From: Stackebrandtia nassauensis DSM 44728 | GTDB taxonomy: Bacteria > Actinomycetota > Actinomycetes > Mycobacteriales > Micromonosporaceae | NCBI RefSeq assembly: GCF_000024545.1 | Contig: NC_013947.1 | Location: forward strand, 6,076,001 to 6,140,000 | Reading direction: 5' to 3' | Length of the DNA stretch: 64,000 nucleotides | Shown here: positions 25,562 to 34,632 of the stretch, one piece after another | Layout: the number at the start of each line of letters is the position of its first letter | How positions within the stretch are numbered: position 1 is the stretch's first letter | Position numbers and translations under genes: made by a program | Notes under the pieces: generated by a model | What the model saw: the letters and a program-made list of their open reading frames with translations, nothing else | Databases searched by the model: none | Told to the model about the DNA's origin: nothing

Positions 25562-27613
25562 TCAGGTCGCGGCGGGCAGAACGGTGCCACGGCGCAACTG
25601 TCGCGTGGACAGGTAGCGGCGGCGGTCGGTGATGACGATGGTCGCCAGTGTCCCGACGGCCAGCCAGGCGGCGAGCTGGACGGTTCCGGTGAGCATCAGC
25701 GCGTGGGTGTCGGTCACGGTGCCGCGCAAGGCGAGTGTCGCGGCGTGGGTGGGCAGGTAGCCCGCGACGGCGTACAAAGGGGACGGCAGCGTGGAGATGA
25801 CGCCGGTGGCGGCGGTGAGCAGCAGGACGGTCAGCGACGCCAGTCGTCCGGCGCGGCCGAAGATCGCCACGGCGGCCTGGTTGAGGGACACAAAGGTCAG
25901 TGCGGCCAGCAGGGCGACGGCGCCGAAGCCCAGGGCCCGCATGATTCCCAGTCCCAGCACCGGAACCGCGATCACGGTGAGCGCGAGCGCGGCCAACACG
26001 GCGGCGCAGGAGCCGGGAACCGCGGTGCGCAGGATGATCCGCCAGGTGGCGGCACGGGCGGTCAGGACGGCGGCGGGAACGGCCCGGGTCACGATGTAGG
26101 TGGCCAACGCGAGTGCCCACAGTGCCATGGCGACGAACAGCGTCAACGCCAGCGGCCCGATGCCGGTGCGGGAGGCGTCGGCGTCGGTGGGATCGGCGGC
26201 CACGGTCTTGAGGTGGGCGCGTTCGTCCTTGGTGTAGCTGGGGACCTGGTCGCGGACCTGGTTCAGGCCGGACGCCAGCTCGCGGGCACCGTCGTCGACC
26301 TCCTTGGCGCCATCGCTAAGCTGGTCCGCCCCTGTGGACAGATTACCGGCTCCTGTGGACAGTCGTCCGGCTCCGGTGGCGAGCTGCCGGGCCCCGGTGT
26401 CCGCCTGCTGGATGCCGGAGTCGAGTTGCCGGGCGCCGTCGGCGGCCGAGGCGATACCCCCGGCCAGTTCCCCGGCCCGGGAGGCGAGGGTGGCGTTGCC
26501 GTCGGCGACCTGCCGAGCCCCCGACGCCAGGTCCCGCACCGCGTCGCGGGCGTCGACGGCGGCCTGCCGGATGGTTTCCCTGGCACCGTCCAGTTTTCCG
26601 GCGTTGGTCTCGAAGCGGTCAGCGGCCCGGTCCAGTCCCCGGCAGAATCCCGGGCTGCCGCCCCCGGCGGCGCAGTCATCGGCGAGCCGCCGGAACTCCC
26701 GGGCCGCCTCGCGCGCGGACGGCAGCGCGTCGATGGCGTCGATGATGCGGTTGGCCAGCGGGACCACGACCGAGGCGAGCTGTTCGTTTCCCTGCGCGAC
26801 CTGCTCGGCGCCGTCAGCCAGCCGCTGGGTCAGCCGGGGCAACTGCGCGGTGTCCCGCTCGGCCTGCGACAGTCCACTGGAGAGTTGCGCTGAGCCGTCG
26901 GCGAGTTCGCCGGTACCCGACGCGAGCTGGTCGGCACCGCGCGACAGCTCGGCCGTGGCGGTGTCGAGCTGCGCGGCCCCGTCGGCCAGTTCCCCGGCGC
27001 CGTCGGACAGCTGCGAGGTTCCGTCGGCGAGCTGGCTGGCGCCGTCGGCGGCTTCGCCGAGTTTGTCGTGGATGGTGGTGAACGCGACGTAGATGTTGTC
27101 CAGATAGGTCTCGACGATCTGGTTGTCGAGGGAGTCCTGGGTTGCCGTCGCGATGGCGGTGACCAGTCGCGGGTCGGCGGCGCCGGTGGCGTCGGAGGTG
27201 CGGACCCGCAGCGTGGCCCGGGCGGCGTCGAGCGGCGGCTGGGTCGCGGTGGAGGTGGCCCGCCGCGAGAAGTCCTCCGGGATGGTGACGGTGGCGGCGT
27301 AACCGCCGTCGGCCAGCCCGGCCTCGGCGTCGTCGGCGTCGGTGAGAACCCACCGATAGGCGGAGTCCTCGCTGTGGCTGAGGATTCCGGCCAGCTGCCG
27401 TCCCAAGGGGATGGTCTGTCCGTTGACCTTGACGGGCTTGTCGTCGTTGACGATGGCCGCGGTGGCGGTGCCGTGATCAGCACCGGGCGACCAGTACGCC
27501 CACGTCAACAGCGACAGGATGAGGACCGGAACCGTGATGAGCCCGGTCCAGGTCTTCCAGGTCAGCGGCCCGGAAGCGATGGCGCGGGCCGAATCGGCGA
27601 ACGGCTTGAACAT
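25562..27613 (-). CDS. YhgE/Pip-family membrane protein
   Basis: This is a 683-residue membrane protein with one N-terminal helix (about 22-45) and a large extracytoplasmic region. That region holds many imperfect heptad-like repeats (DGAxQLxxG, about residues 190-285 and 370-465), predicted to form a long helical bundle. Five or six helices lie at the C-terminus. This is the YhgE/Pip architecture known from phage-infection protein and type VII EsaA. The ATG overlaps the upstream MMPL stop by one base (TGATG), so the two genes are translationally coupled. It probably extends the MMPL transporter across the envelope. Confidence 0.88.
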   Translation of the reverse strand: MFKPFADSARAIASGPLTWKTWTGLITVPVLILSLLTWAYWSPGADHGTATAAIVNDDKPVKVNGQTIPLGRQLAGILSHSEDSAYRWVLTDADDAEAGLADGGYAATVTIPEDFSRRATSTATQPPLDAARATLRVRTSDATGAADPRLVTAIATATQDSLDNQIVETYLDNIYVAFTTIHDKLGEAADGASQLADGTSQLSDGAGELADGAAQLDTATAELSRGADQLASGTGELADGSAQLSSGLSQAERDTAQLPRLTQRLADGAEQVAQGNEQLASVVVPLANRIIDAIDALPSAREAAREFRRLADDCAAGGGSPGFCRGLDRAADRFETNAGKLDGARETIRQAAVDARDAVRDLASGARQVADGNATLASRAGELAGGIASAADGARQLDSGIQQADTGARQLATGAGRLSTGAGNLSTGADQLSDGAKEVDDGARELASGLNQVRDQVPSYTKDERAHLKTVAADPTDADASRTGIGPLALTLFVAMALWALALATYIVTRAVPAAVLTARAATWRIILRTAVPGSCAAVLAALALTVIAVPVLGLGIMRALGFGAVALLAALTFVSLNQAAVAIFGRAGRLASLTVLLLTAATGVISTLPSPLYAVAGYLPTHAATLALRGTVTDTHALMLTGTVQLAAWLAVGTLATIVITDRRRYLSTRQLRRGTVLPAAT

Positions 27614-30324
27614 CAGGCGACCTCGGCGGGTTGTGAGCGCAGGGCGAGCAGCTGGGTGCCTGCGGGCAGCAGGTCGTGGGCGCGGTCGGGGTCCTGGCAG
27701 GTCAGCACGACCGTCGCGGTCCGACCGTCACGGGTGCGACGCTCGGCCAGCTGGCGGCGTAGCGTGTCGCGGGCGTCGCCGCGCAGAACCAGATCAGCAT
27801 CGTCCACAAGCAGCAGTTCGACTCCGTTAGCCAACGCGTCCCGCGCCGCCCCGGTCGGATCGGGAGTGGTGCGACAGGTGATGAGGGCGACCGAACCGCG
27901 TACGGCGTGGGTGTGTTGCGGCAGCACGTGACCGAGCACCTTGAGGTCGCCGTGCAGGTTCTTGACCCGTCCGGCGAGGGTGAACAGCAGCGCGGTCTTG
28001 CCGACCGGGCCGGGTCCGTGCAGGACGAGGACCTGACCCCGTTGTGCGTGAATGTCCATGGCGGACAGAACTGTTCGGCCCCGGTCGTCGTCGAGGCGCA
28101 GGTCCCGGGCACTGATCGCCTCATCGCTCCCGGGGGCGGGCCAGTCGGCCAGTCGCAGTTCGTGGACGAGGGAGTCGCCTTCGGCGTCGAACACCGGCAG
28201 CGCCCGGTCCAGTGTGGGAGGCAGTCCCCAGGCGCGGTGCCCCAGGAGTGCGAGCACGGCCGGGACGAGGGTCATGCGCACCAGGAACGCGTCGACGAAC
28301 ACACCGACAGCGAGGCTGAACGCGATGGGTTTGATGGTGGCGCTGCCTTCGGGGACGAACGCGGCGAAGACGGCGAACATGATGACGGCGGCGGCAACGA
28401 CGACCCGGGACGCGGAGATGAACCCGGTCTCGATGGCGTGGTGGGGGTCGCCGCCGTGGACATAATCCTCGCGGATGCGCGACACGAGGAACACCTCGTA
28501 GTCCATGGCGAGTCCGAACAGGACTCCCATGAGGATGATGGGCAGGAAGCTGATGACGCTGCCGACGTGGGCCACGTTCAGGACGTCGGCGAGGTGGCCC
28601 TGCTGGAACACGAACGAGGTGGCGCCGAATGCCGCTCCCACCGACAGCAGGTATCCGGCGGTGGCTTTGATGGGCACCCAGATGGACCGGAACACCATCG
28701 CCAGCAGTACGAGCGACAGTCCGACAACGAGGATGCCGAACGGCAGCAGGGCCTTGCCGAGCTGTGCGGACACGTCGATGCCGACAGCGGTGATACCGGT
28801 GACGGCGGTCTTGGTGTCGTAGCGATCGAGGAAGTGCTGTTCCTTCTCCCGTAGGCGTTCCACGAGCGCGTCGGTCTGCGGCGAGTCGGGAGCGGTGGTG
28901 GGGATGACCTGGATGATCCCGGTGTCGCCCTTGGGGTTGGGCGTTGCCAGCGGGACGGATTCGACGCCGGGCAGGTCGCGAATCTCGTCGGCGATGTCGT
29001 CGACGAGCCCGATCGGGTCGCGGCTTTCGATGATGTCGGCGGTGACGATCAACGGCCCGTTGTAACCAGGTCCGAAGTGATCGTTGACCACGTCATAGGT
29101 GTCGCGGGCGGGAGACCCCACGGCCTCGGTGCCGTTGTCGGGCAGCGCCAGCCGCAGCTCGGCGGCGGGAATGGCGCAGACGCCGAGACCGACGACGAGC
29201 AACAGGACGGTCAACAGTGGAACCCTGGTGGCGGTACGCACCCACCACCGAGCGATCCGGGGTTTGGCGCGGGGCGGTTTGTTCTTGCGGCGCTTGGGCT
29301 TACGGGGCCGCATCCGATCGCCAGCGAACGACAGCAACGCCGGAACCAGGGTGACAGCGATGGCCACCGCGAACACGACCGCCACGGCCGCGGCCACACC
29401 CATCGTGGTCAGGAACGGAATACCGGCCACGGCCAGGCCCAACAGCGCGATGACAACGGTCAGGCCCGCGAAGATCACCGCCGAACCGGCCGTCGCGGTA
29501 GCCCGCGCCACCGACTCCTCGATGTCCAGTCCCTCACCAAGCTGATCCCGATGCCGCGACAACAAGAACAACGCGTAGTCGATCCCCACGGCCAGCCCCA
29601 GCATCACGGCCAACATCGGCGCGGTCGACGAGATCGGCACCACCAACGTCGCGGTCATGATCAGCGCGACCGAAACCCCGACACCCAACACGGCGGTCAA
29701 CAGCGGCATCACCGAAGCGATGACGGAACGGAACATCAACAGCAGCACCAACAGCGCGACAACCAACCCGATGCCCTCGGTGGGACTGAGGGTCGGCACC
29801 GGATTCGAGAACGCCGCACCGCCGCTGTAAACCTTCGCTCCGGGACCGGCATCTTCAGCGAGATCTGCGGCGACGTCCTCCAAATCGGACCTGGTCGCGG
29901 CAGTGACCCCGGCCAGGTCCACATCGAGCGGAACAGCGATCAAAGCAGCCCGCCCGTCCCGGGAGACCGCGCCGGACACATCCTTACCGAACGGGTCCGC
30001 CGCGGCGGCAACCTGATCGAGGCGCTTGATCCGCTTCACCGCACTCGCGACGGCGGCCCGGTTGTCGGCGGTATCAACCTTCTCCCCCTCGGGCACGACC
30101 AGCACCAGCTGCGCCGAGGTCCCACTCACCTGCGGGAAGACCCGCTTCAGGTAATCGAGCGTGTCCTGCGACTCGGAACCGGGGATGGCGAACGCGTCGT
30201 CGGTGCCCTGGTTGAACAACAACGCCGACCCACCCGCCGCGACCAACAGCACCACCCACACGGCGACCACCAACACGCGGGCGCGGGCGGCCGCTCGCCC
30301 CAGCCGATAAAGGAACGACGACAC
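27613..30324 (-). CDS. MMPL/RND-type transporter fused to a P-loop ATPase-like domain
   Basis: The first 715 or so residues are a complete MMPL lipid/drug exporter. It has two halves, each a single helix, a periplasmic loop and a five-helix bundle, with VGIDYALFLLSRHRDQL and AMDYEVFLVSRIREDY as the conserved helix-4 motifs. The remaining roughly 185 residues form a nucleotide-binding-like domain with Walker A GPGPVGKT near 768 and a Walker-B-like ELLLVDDAD near 835. The ABC signature LSGGQ and the catalytic Glu after the Walker B Asp are missing. MMPL proteins normally use proton-motive force, so the extra domain is odd. Start GTG at 30324 was accepted; the promoter candidate TAGGAT lies about 40 nt upstream. 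Confidence 0.88.
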   Translation of the reverse strand: MSSFLYRLGRAAARARVLVVAVWVVLLVAAGGSALLFNQGTDDAFAIPGSESQDTLDYLKRVFPQVSGTSAQLVLVVPEGEKVDTADNRAAVASAVKRIKRLDQVAAAADPFGKDVSGAVSRDGRAALIAVPLDVDLAGVTAATRSDLEDVAADLAEDAGPGAKVYSGGAAFSNPVPTLSPTEGIGLVVALLVLLLMFRSVIASVMPLLTAVLGVGVSVALIMTATLVVPISSTAPMLAVMLGLAVGIDYALFLLSRHRDQLGEGLDIEESVARATATAGSAVIFAGLTVVIALLGLAVAGIPFLTTMGVAAAVAVVFAVAIAVTLVPALLSFAGDRMRPRKPKRRKNKPPRAKPRIARWWVRTATRVPLLTVLLLVVGLGVCAIPAAELRLALPDNGTEAVGSPARDTYDVVNDHFGPGYNGPLIVTADIIESRDPIGLVDDIADEIRDLPGVESVPLATPNPKGDTGIIQVIPTTAPDSPQTDALVERLREKEQHFLDRYDTKTAVTGITAVGIDVSAQLGKALLPFGILVVGLSLVLLAMVFRSIWVPIKATAGYLLSVGAAFGATSFVFQQGHLADVLNVAHVGSVISFLPIILMGVLFGLAMDYEVFLVSRIREDYVHGGDPHHAIETGFISASRVVVAAAVIMFAVFAAFVPEGSATIKPIAFSLAVGVFVDAFLVRMTLVPAVLALLGHRAWGLPPTLDRALPVFDAEGDSLVHELRLADWPAPGSDEAISARDLRLDDDRGRTVLSAMDIHAQRGQVLVLHGPGPVGKTALLFTLAGRVKNLHGDLKVLGHVLPQHTHAVRGSVALITCRTTPDPTGAARDALANGVELLLVDDADLVLRGDARDTLRRQLAERRTRDGRTATVVLTCQDPDRAHDLLPAGTQLLALRSQPAEVA

Positions 30325-30424
30325 GACCAGCCCCCGAAGTGGTCAACTACGTACGGTGATCGATCCTATATGCCACGTGGCATCGTCCACTTGGCTGACA
30401 CGGGGCGGCGTGGCGTAACGCGAC

Positions 30425-30459
30425 ATGGGCCGCGTCTCCGTGGTGGAGGCGCGGCCCAT
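30425..30459. terminator. Hairpin terminator
   Basis: A perfect 10-bp stem (30425-30434 with 30450-30459), extended inside by CTCC/GGAG-type pairing, lies just downstream of the PadR-operon membrane gene. Confidence 0.7.
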
Positions 30460-30469
30460 GAGGGGTGGG

Positions 30470-31417
30470 TTAGCGGGCGTGGGTGGCTTCGCGGTAGCGC
30501 TTGTAGACCTCGATGGCGCTGACGATCAGGACGGCCGCGATGGCGACGGTGTAGAAGCTGTCGGTGGATAGCCATTCCTGGTCCAGATCGGACAGGAAGG
30601 CCGGGTTGAAGAACTCGCGTTGGTGGAGGACCCAGACCATCGGGAGGGCGAAGACGGCGTGGGCCGCGGTGTGCCAGGTGGCCAGGCGGATCGTCCAGGC
30701 CGGGCGGGTGGAGCGGATGAACTGGGTGATCGCGATTCCGGCGAGCCCGGCCAGGATCGGCCACATCCAGCCGGTCCATAGTGCGGGGTTGAGGATCTCG
30801 ACTCGTTTGCCGCCGTCGAGGGCGTATGGCTGGCCGAAGTGCTGCCACACGATGAGGGCGATGACGAGCATGTCCCACAGGGCCGCGGCGACGGCGCCGA
30901 AGCTGTGGCGGTCGGTTTGGGGGGAGACCGGTAGGTCGTCCGGGCTCCAGGGTTTGGCGTCCTTGGCGAGCTGTTCGCGGCTGACGAAGCGGTCGATGAG
31001 GGCGAAGATGACGGTGAGCCAGGCGATCATCTGGCCGCCGACGGTGAGGATCGAGCCGATGCCCGCCGCGATGACCTCGCCGACGTCGCCGTTGTCGACG
31101 ATCTCCAGGATCACCGTGGCCAGTACCGCGATCGGCAGGACGATGGTGAGCAGCATGGTGAGCAAGCGGATGTAGGGCGGGTACAGCTCGGGGCCGATCA
31201 GGGCCAGGGGGCGGTCGGCGTACCTGGCGGCGAGGCGGATCGGGTCACCCATCTCGGTGAGGACCTCGCGTTCGGCCTCGGCCGGGTTGTCCGACTCCCG
31301 GGCGTCGATGGTGTCGGCGATGGTGGTGCGCAGTTCCTCGGCGACGTCGTCGCGTTGGTCGGCCGGGATGCGGCGGACGACCTCGTGGACGTAGCGGTCG
31401 GTCAGGGTGATGGTCAT
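30470..31417 (-). CDS. Permease-prefix-domain membrane protein
   Basis: This 315-residue protein has an N-terminal HAAS/permease-prefix-like helical domain (VHEVVRRIPADQRDDVAEELRTTIADTID, about 8-36, then ERE..LTEMGDP). Seven or so transmembrane helices follow. Such proteins are typically co-transcribed with PadR regulators and are thought to be its target or co-sensor; no enzymatic role is known. The ATG at 31417 overlaps the PadR stop by 4 nt (ATGA), which rules out the longer upstream start. Confidence 0.82.
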   Translation of the reverse strand: MTITLTDRYVHEVVRRIPADQRDDVAEELRTTIADTIDARESDNPAEAEREVLTEMGDPIRLAARYADRPLALIGPELYPPYIRLLTMLLTIVLPIAVLATVILEIVDNGDVGEVIAAGIGSILTVGGQMIAWLTVIFALIDRFVSREQLAKDAKPWSPDDLPVSPQTDRHSFGAVAAALWDMLVIALIVWQHFGQPYALDGGKRVEILNPALWTGWMWPILAGLAGIAITQFIRSTRPAWTIRLATWHTAAHAVFALPMVWVLHQREFFNPAFLSDLDQEWLSTDSFYTVAIAAVLIVSAIEVYKRYREATHAR

Positions 31418-31752
31418 CGTTCTTCCTTGGTCAGTTCGGACATCGAGGTGACGAGGGACTGCCATTCGCGCACCAGACCGGTGCAGACGGCGAGGCCCTC
31501 AGGGCTGGTCTTGTAGAACTTGCGGGGGCGGGATTCGTCGGTGTTCCATTCGCTGGCCAGCAGGCCCTGTTTCTCCAACCGCCGCAGGAGGGGGTACAGG
31601 GTGTTGCCGTCGACGGGGATGCCCGCGTCGTTGAGGGTTTCCAGGAGCGCGTAGCCGTACTGGGGTTGTTTCAGCAGGGCGAGGCAGGCGAGGACGACGG
31701 TGCCGCGCCGCAGCTCTTGCGCCTGGCTGAGTATCAGTTCTTCCGTGTCCAT
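31414..31752 (-). CDS. PadR-family transcriptional regulator
   Basis: This is a 112-residue winged-helix regulator. LACLALLKQPQYGYALLETLNDAGIPVDGNTLYPLLRRLEKQGLLAS is the typical PadR DNA-binding block (about residues 21-67). The ATG at 31752 was chosen over a GTG three codons earlier. A near-consensus promoter places the transcription start at this ATG, which implies a leaderless mRNA. It is first in an operon with the permease-prefix membrane protein. Confidence 0.9.
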   Translation of the reverse strand: MDTEELILSQAQELRRGTVVLACLALLKQPQYGYALLETLNDAGIPVDGNTLYPLLRRLEKQGLLASEWNTDESRPRKFYKTSPEGLAVCTGLVREWQSLVTSMSELTKEER

Positions 31753-31759
31753 GCATGAC

Positions 31760-31789
31760 ACTATACAGTGCGCCGCACACTATTGTCTA
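31760..31789 (-). promoter_or_regulatory. PadR promoter and probable operator
   Basis: On the minus strand TAGACA (31784-31789) and TATAGT (31760-31765) are 18 nt apart, and TATAGT ends 7 nt before the PadR ATG. CACT/AGTG and ACTA/TAGT inverted elements overlap both boxes, fitting autorepression by PadR. Confidence 0.6.
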
Positions 31790-31917
31790 GTAACGTGTAT
31801 CGCGTGGCGTACAGGTCAATAGAATTCTCCGGACGTGTCGATTCCGGCCCCGCCCGTTCGACGCATGGTTGAGAGTCGGGGAAGGGCCCCGCGTCATCCG
31901 AAACCGAGGAGAAGGTC

Positions 31918-32274
31918 ATGCCACGTTTCCTGTCGATCGCCTACCACGACGAGAACAACCGCCCCACGGCTCCGCCGAGCCCCGAGTTGCAGCAGAAGAT
32001 GGGCGAGCTGTTCGAGGAGATCACCAAGGCCGGGGTGGTACTCGACATGGCCGAACTGACCCCGACCTCGCAGGCCACCCGCGGTTCGCTGGTGGACGGG
32101 AAGGTGCAGTACACCGACGGTCCGTTCACCGAGGCCAAGGAGGTCGTCGGCGGGTACACCGTCATCCAGGCCAAGGACAAGGCCGAGGCCCTGGAGTGGA
32201 TGAAGCGGTTCCTGGAGGTCCAGGGCCAGTACGACGGCACCACGGTCGAGGTCCGCGAGATTCTCGAAGGCTGA
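31918..32274 (+). CDS. YCII-related DGPF-domain protein
   Basis: This is a 118-residue protein of the YciI-like fold with the DGPF signature (YTDGPFTEAKEVVGGYTVIQAKDKAEALEW, about 63-92). These proteins are the conserved neighbours and putative targets or partners of ECF42 sigma factors, and one follows here after a 19-nt gap. Catalytic function is unknown. The ATG has GAGGAGAAGG upstream. Confidence 0.92.
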   Translation: MPRFLSIAYHDENNRPTAPPSPELQQKMGELFEEITKAGVVLDMAELTPTSQATRGSLVDGKVQYTDGPFTEAKEVVGGYTVIQAKDKAEALEWMKRFLEVQGQYDGTTVEVREILEG

Positions 32275-32293
32275 ACTGCTTTGATGGAAGGCT

Positions 32294-33610
32294 GTGACGG
32301 GAACAGACACAGCCCCCACGATCGAGACGGTGTTCCGCATCGAAGCCGCGCGGATCATCGCCGGGGTGACCCGCGTCGTGCGCGACATCGGCATCGCCGA
32401 GGAGTTGGCGCAGGACGCGCTGGTCGCCGCGTTGGAGCAGTGGCCGCGGTCGGGTGTCCCGGACAAGCCGGGCGCCTGGCTCATGGCCACCGCCAAGCAT
32501 CGCGCCATCGATCTCGTCCGGCGCAAGGAGACCTACGCGCGCAAGCTCGCCGAGGTCGGCCGGACCCTGGAGGACGTGCCCCCGCCGCCCGAACCCGGTG
32601 ACCCCGAGGACATCGACGACGACCTGCTGCGGCTGATCTTCACGTCCTGTCACCCCGTGCTGTCCACACAGGCCCGGATCGCGTTGACGCTGCGACTGCT
32701 GGGCGGACTCACCACCGAAGAGATCGCCCGCGCCTACCTGTCCTCCGAACCGACTGTCGCGCAACGGATCGTGCGGGCCAAGCGCACACTCGCCAAGGCG
32801 GGGGTGCCGTTCGAGGTTCCCTACGGCGAGGACCGCGGGGCCCGGCTGTCCTCGGTTCTGGAGGTCATCTACCTCATCTTCAACGAGGGCTACTCGGCCA
32901 CGTCGGGAGAGAACCTGGTGCGGCCCGTCCTGTGCGAGGACGCGCTGCGGCTGGCCCGGGTCCTACAGGGACTGATGCCCGACGAGCCCGAGGTGCACGG
33001 ACTGGCCGCGCTGTTGGAGTTCCAGGGCTCCCGGCTGCCCACGCGCACCGGCCCCGACGGGGAGCTGGTGCTGCTGGCCGACCAGGATCGCTCCAAATGG
33101 GACCGGCTGCTGATCCGGCGCGGCATGGCGGCCCTGCGGCGGGCGGGCGTCGGCGAGTACTCGTTGCAGGCGGCCATCGCGGCCTGTCACGCCCGCGCGA
33201 ATCGTTACGCCGACACCGATTGGACCATGATCGCGTCGCTGTACGAGCGGTTGATGGCGCTGACGCCGTCCCCCGTGGTGGAGCTCAATCGGGCGGTGGC
33301 GGTGGCGATGGCCTACGGACCGCAGGCGGGCCTTGAGATCGTGGACGCGTTGGCCGAGTTGGGTTCGCTGTCGGACTACCACCTGCTGCCCAGTGTCCGG
33401 GGCGATCTGCTGGAACGGCTCGGCCGCACCGCCGAGGCGCGCGCCGAGTTCGAGCGGGCCGCCGCGCTCACCGGCAACGCCCGGGAGCGCGACCTGCTGC
33501 TGGCCCGGGCCGAGCGAATCCGGAAGTTACCCCTACCGCCGATGTTTGTGTTATCTCCACTGCCGAATCGGTTCCGGCGCCGGAGGTTTGAGGTCCAACC
33601 CCGATGTTGA
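32294..33610 (+). CDS. ECF42-type RNA polymerase sigma factor with TPR-like extension
   Basis: This 438-residue ECF sigma factor has region 2 (ARIIAGVTRVVRDIGIAEELAQDALVAALEQWP, about 19-51). Region 4 (ARIALTLRLLGGLTTEEIARAYLSSEPTVAQRIVRAKRTL, about 127-166) is followed by a long helical C-terminal extension with TPR-like repeats. This is the ECF42 design: no anti-sigma factor, a C-terminal extension needed for activity, and a linked DGPF gene. GTG at 32294 follows GGAAG by 3 nt. Confidence 0.92.
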   Translation: MTGTDTAPTIETVFRIEAARIIAGVTRVVRDIGIAEELAQDALVAALEQWPRSGVPDKPGAWLMATAKHRAIDLVRRKETYARKLAEVGRTLEDVPPPPEPGDPEDIDDDLLRLIFTSCHPVLSTQARIALTLRLLGGLTTEEIARAYLSSEPTVAQRIVRAKRTLAKAGVPFEVPYGEDRGARLSSVLEVIYLIFNEGYSATSGENLVRPVLCEDALRLARVLQGLMPDEPEVHGLAALLEFQGSRLPTRTGPDGELVLLADQDRSKWDRLLIRRGMAALRRAGVGEYSLQAAIAACHARANRYADTDWTMIASLYERLMALTPSPVVELNRAVAVAMAYGPQAGLEIVDALAELGSLSDYHLLPSVRGDLLERLGRTAEARAEFERAAALTGNARERDLLLARAERIRKLPLPPMFVLSPLPNRFRRRRFEVQPRC

Positions 33611-33620
33611 GGAGGACCCC

Positions 33621-34079
33621 TTGCCCGCCGACTCCCCCGTCCGCCGTGAACCCACGGTGTGGACGCGACGCCTGCAACTGCTCACCGCCGTCTACTCCGT
33701 CGTCACGACCGTGGGCACCGCGATCGTGCTCGGCTATGTCACACCGGAGGTGCTGGCCGAACGCACCACCGCCAGCGCCGCCGAGATCGACGGCTTCCTG
33801 CCCGGTTTCCGGGCCGTCGGGGTGACGTTCCTGGTGTTGAACGCCTTGGGTATCGCGGCGTTGTGGAATCGACGCTGGATCTTCTGGGTCGCGATGCTGA
33901 CGAACCTCGCCCAGGCGGTCGGGTTCTTCACCGTGGACTTCGAGACCACCGGCATGCGCGACCTCGCCGTCCTGGGCACCTGGATCACCGACGGCGGGGG
34001 CGGACTGCTTGGCCTGGTGCTGTTGGGTTTCCTGATCCGGTACCGCTCCGCCTGGGCGTACCGGCGGGTCGCCGGTTAG
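33621..34079 (+). CDS. Four-helix membrane protein
   Basis: This is a 152-residue membrane protein with four predicted helices (near 17-40, 60-80, 84-103 and 118-138). I do not recognise a family. The start is TTG at 33621: GGAGG at 33611-33615 lies five nt upstream, directly after the ECF42 stop, while more upstream codons belong to the sigma factor gene. It probably shares the ECF42 transcript. Its stop overlaps the convergent Rrf2 stop as TTAG. Confidence 0.72.
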   Translation: MPADSPVRREPTVWTRRLQLLTAVYSVVTTVGTAIVLGYVTPEVLAERTTASAAEIDGFLPGFRAVGVTFLVLNALGIAALWNRRWIFWVAMLTNLAQAVGFFTVDFETTGMRDLAVLGTWITDGGGGLLGLVLLGFLIRYRSAWAYRRVAG

Positions 34080-34549
34080 CTCGCGCCGGTCAGCAGCCTG
34101 CGGGTGCGGGCCGGGGCGGTGGCGGGGATCGAGTCGAGGATGTCGGCGAGGGTGACGCCGGCGAGGCTTCGCCGCCAGGCGTCGTGGGCGTCGTACATCC
34201 TGGCCGCCAGGACGCAGGTCCTGCGACAGTCCTTCTCGGGCAGCGCGCCGCGACCCTGCTGCCGGATCTCGCGGCATTCGTAGGGCGATGCGGTGCCGTC
34301 GACGGCTTCGACGATGGCCAGCAGCGTGACCTCGGCGGCGGGTTTGGCGAGCCGGAAACCGCCGCGAGCCCCCGTCGTCGCGGCGAGGATGCCCGCCTTG
34401 ACGAGGACCTGAAGCTGTTTGGCCAGGTAGGCCGGGGGCAGGTCGTAGTACTCGGCCAGCTGGGCGGCCGAGGCGCTGTGCCCGGGTTCGAGCTGGGCCA
34501 GGGTGGTGGCGCTGTGCAGCAGCCATTCGGTGCTGGTGGGTAGCTTCAC
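34076..34549 (-). CDS. Rrf2-family [Fe-S] regulator, RsrR-like
   Basis: This is a winged-helix redox regulator of about 157 residues (LAEYYDLPPAYLAKQLQVLVKAGILAATTGARGGFRLAK). Counting from the GTG at 34549, which gives the family's usual MKL start, Glu8 and His12 are present. Three cysteines follow at about 92, 108 and 112. In RsrR of Streptomyces venezuelae a [2Fe-2S] cluster is held by Glu8, His12 and two cysteines (from memory), so this may be a relative. An ATG three codons upstream is an alternative start. It is divergent from an NmrA-like SDR gene, as in the RsrR locus. Confidence 0.85.
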   Translation of the reverse strand: MKLPTSTEWLLHSATTLAQLEPGHSASAAQLAEYYDLPPAYLAKQLQVLVKAGILAATTGARGGFRLAKPAAEVTLLAIVEAVDGTASPYECREIRQQGRGALPEKDCRRTCVLAARMYDAHDAWRRSLAGVTLADILDSIPATAPARTRRLLTGAS

Positions 34550-34560
34550 ACCCGCCATCC

Positions 34561-34596
34561 TAACTCGGATATTGCGGACCCATAAGGTCCGAGTTA
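34561..34596. promoter_or_regulatory. Likely Rrf2/RsrR operator
   Basis: TAACTCGGA (34561-34569) and TCCGAGTTA (34588-34596) are a perfect 9-bp inverted repeat. CGGACC and GGTCCG (34575-34580, 34586-34591) form a second one inside it. The element fills the divergent promoter between the Rrf2 and SDR genes. Confidence 0.6.
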
Positions 34597-34632
34597 CATT
34601 GAATGGCGTACTCACCGACAGGAGACTGGAAC

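Noticed and set aside
27613-28110. C-terminal MMPL domain as an ordinary ABC ATPase
   Set aside because: The LSGGQ signature and the Glu after Walker B are not seen, so I call it only P-loop-like.
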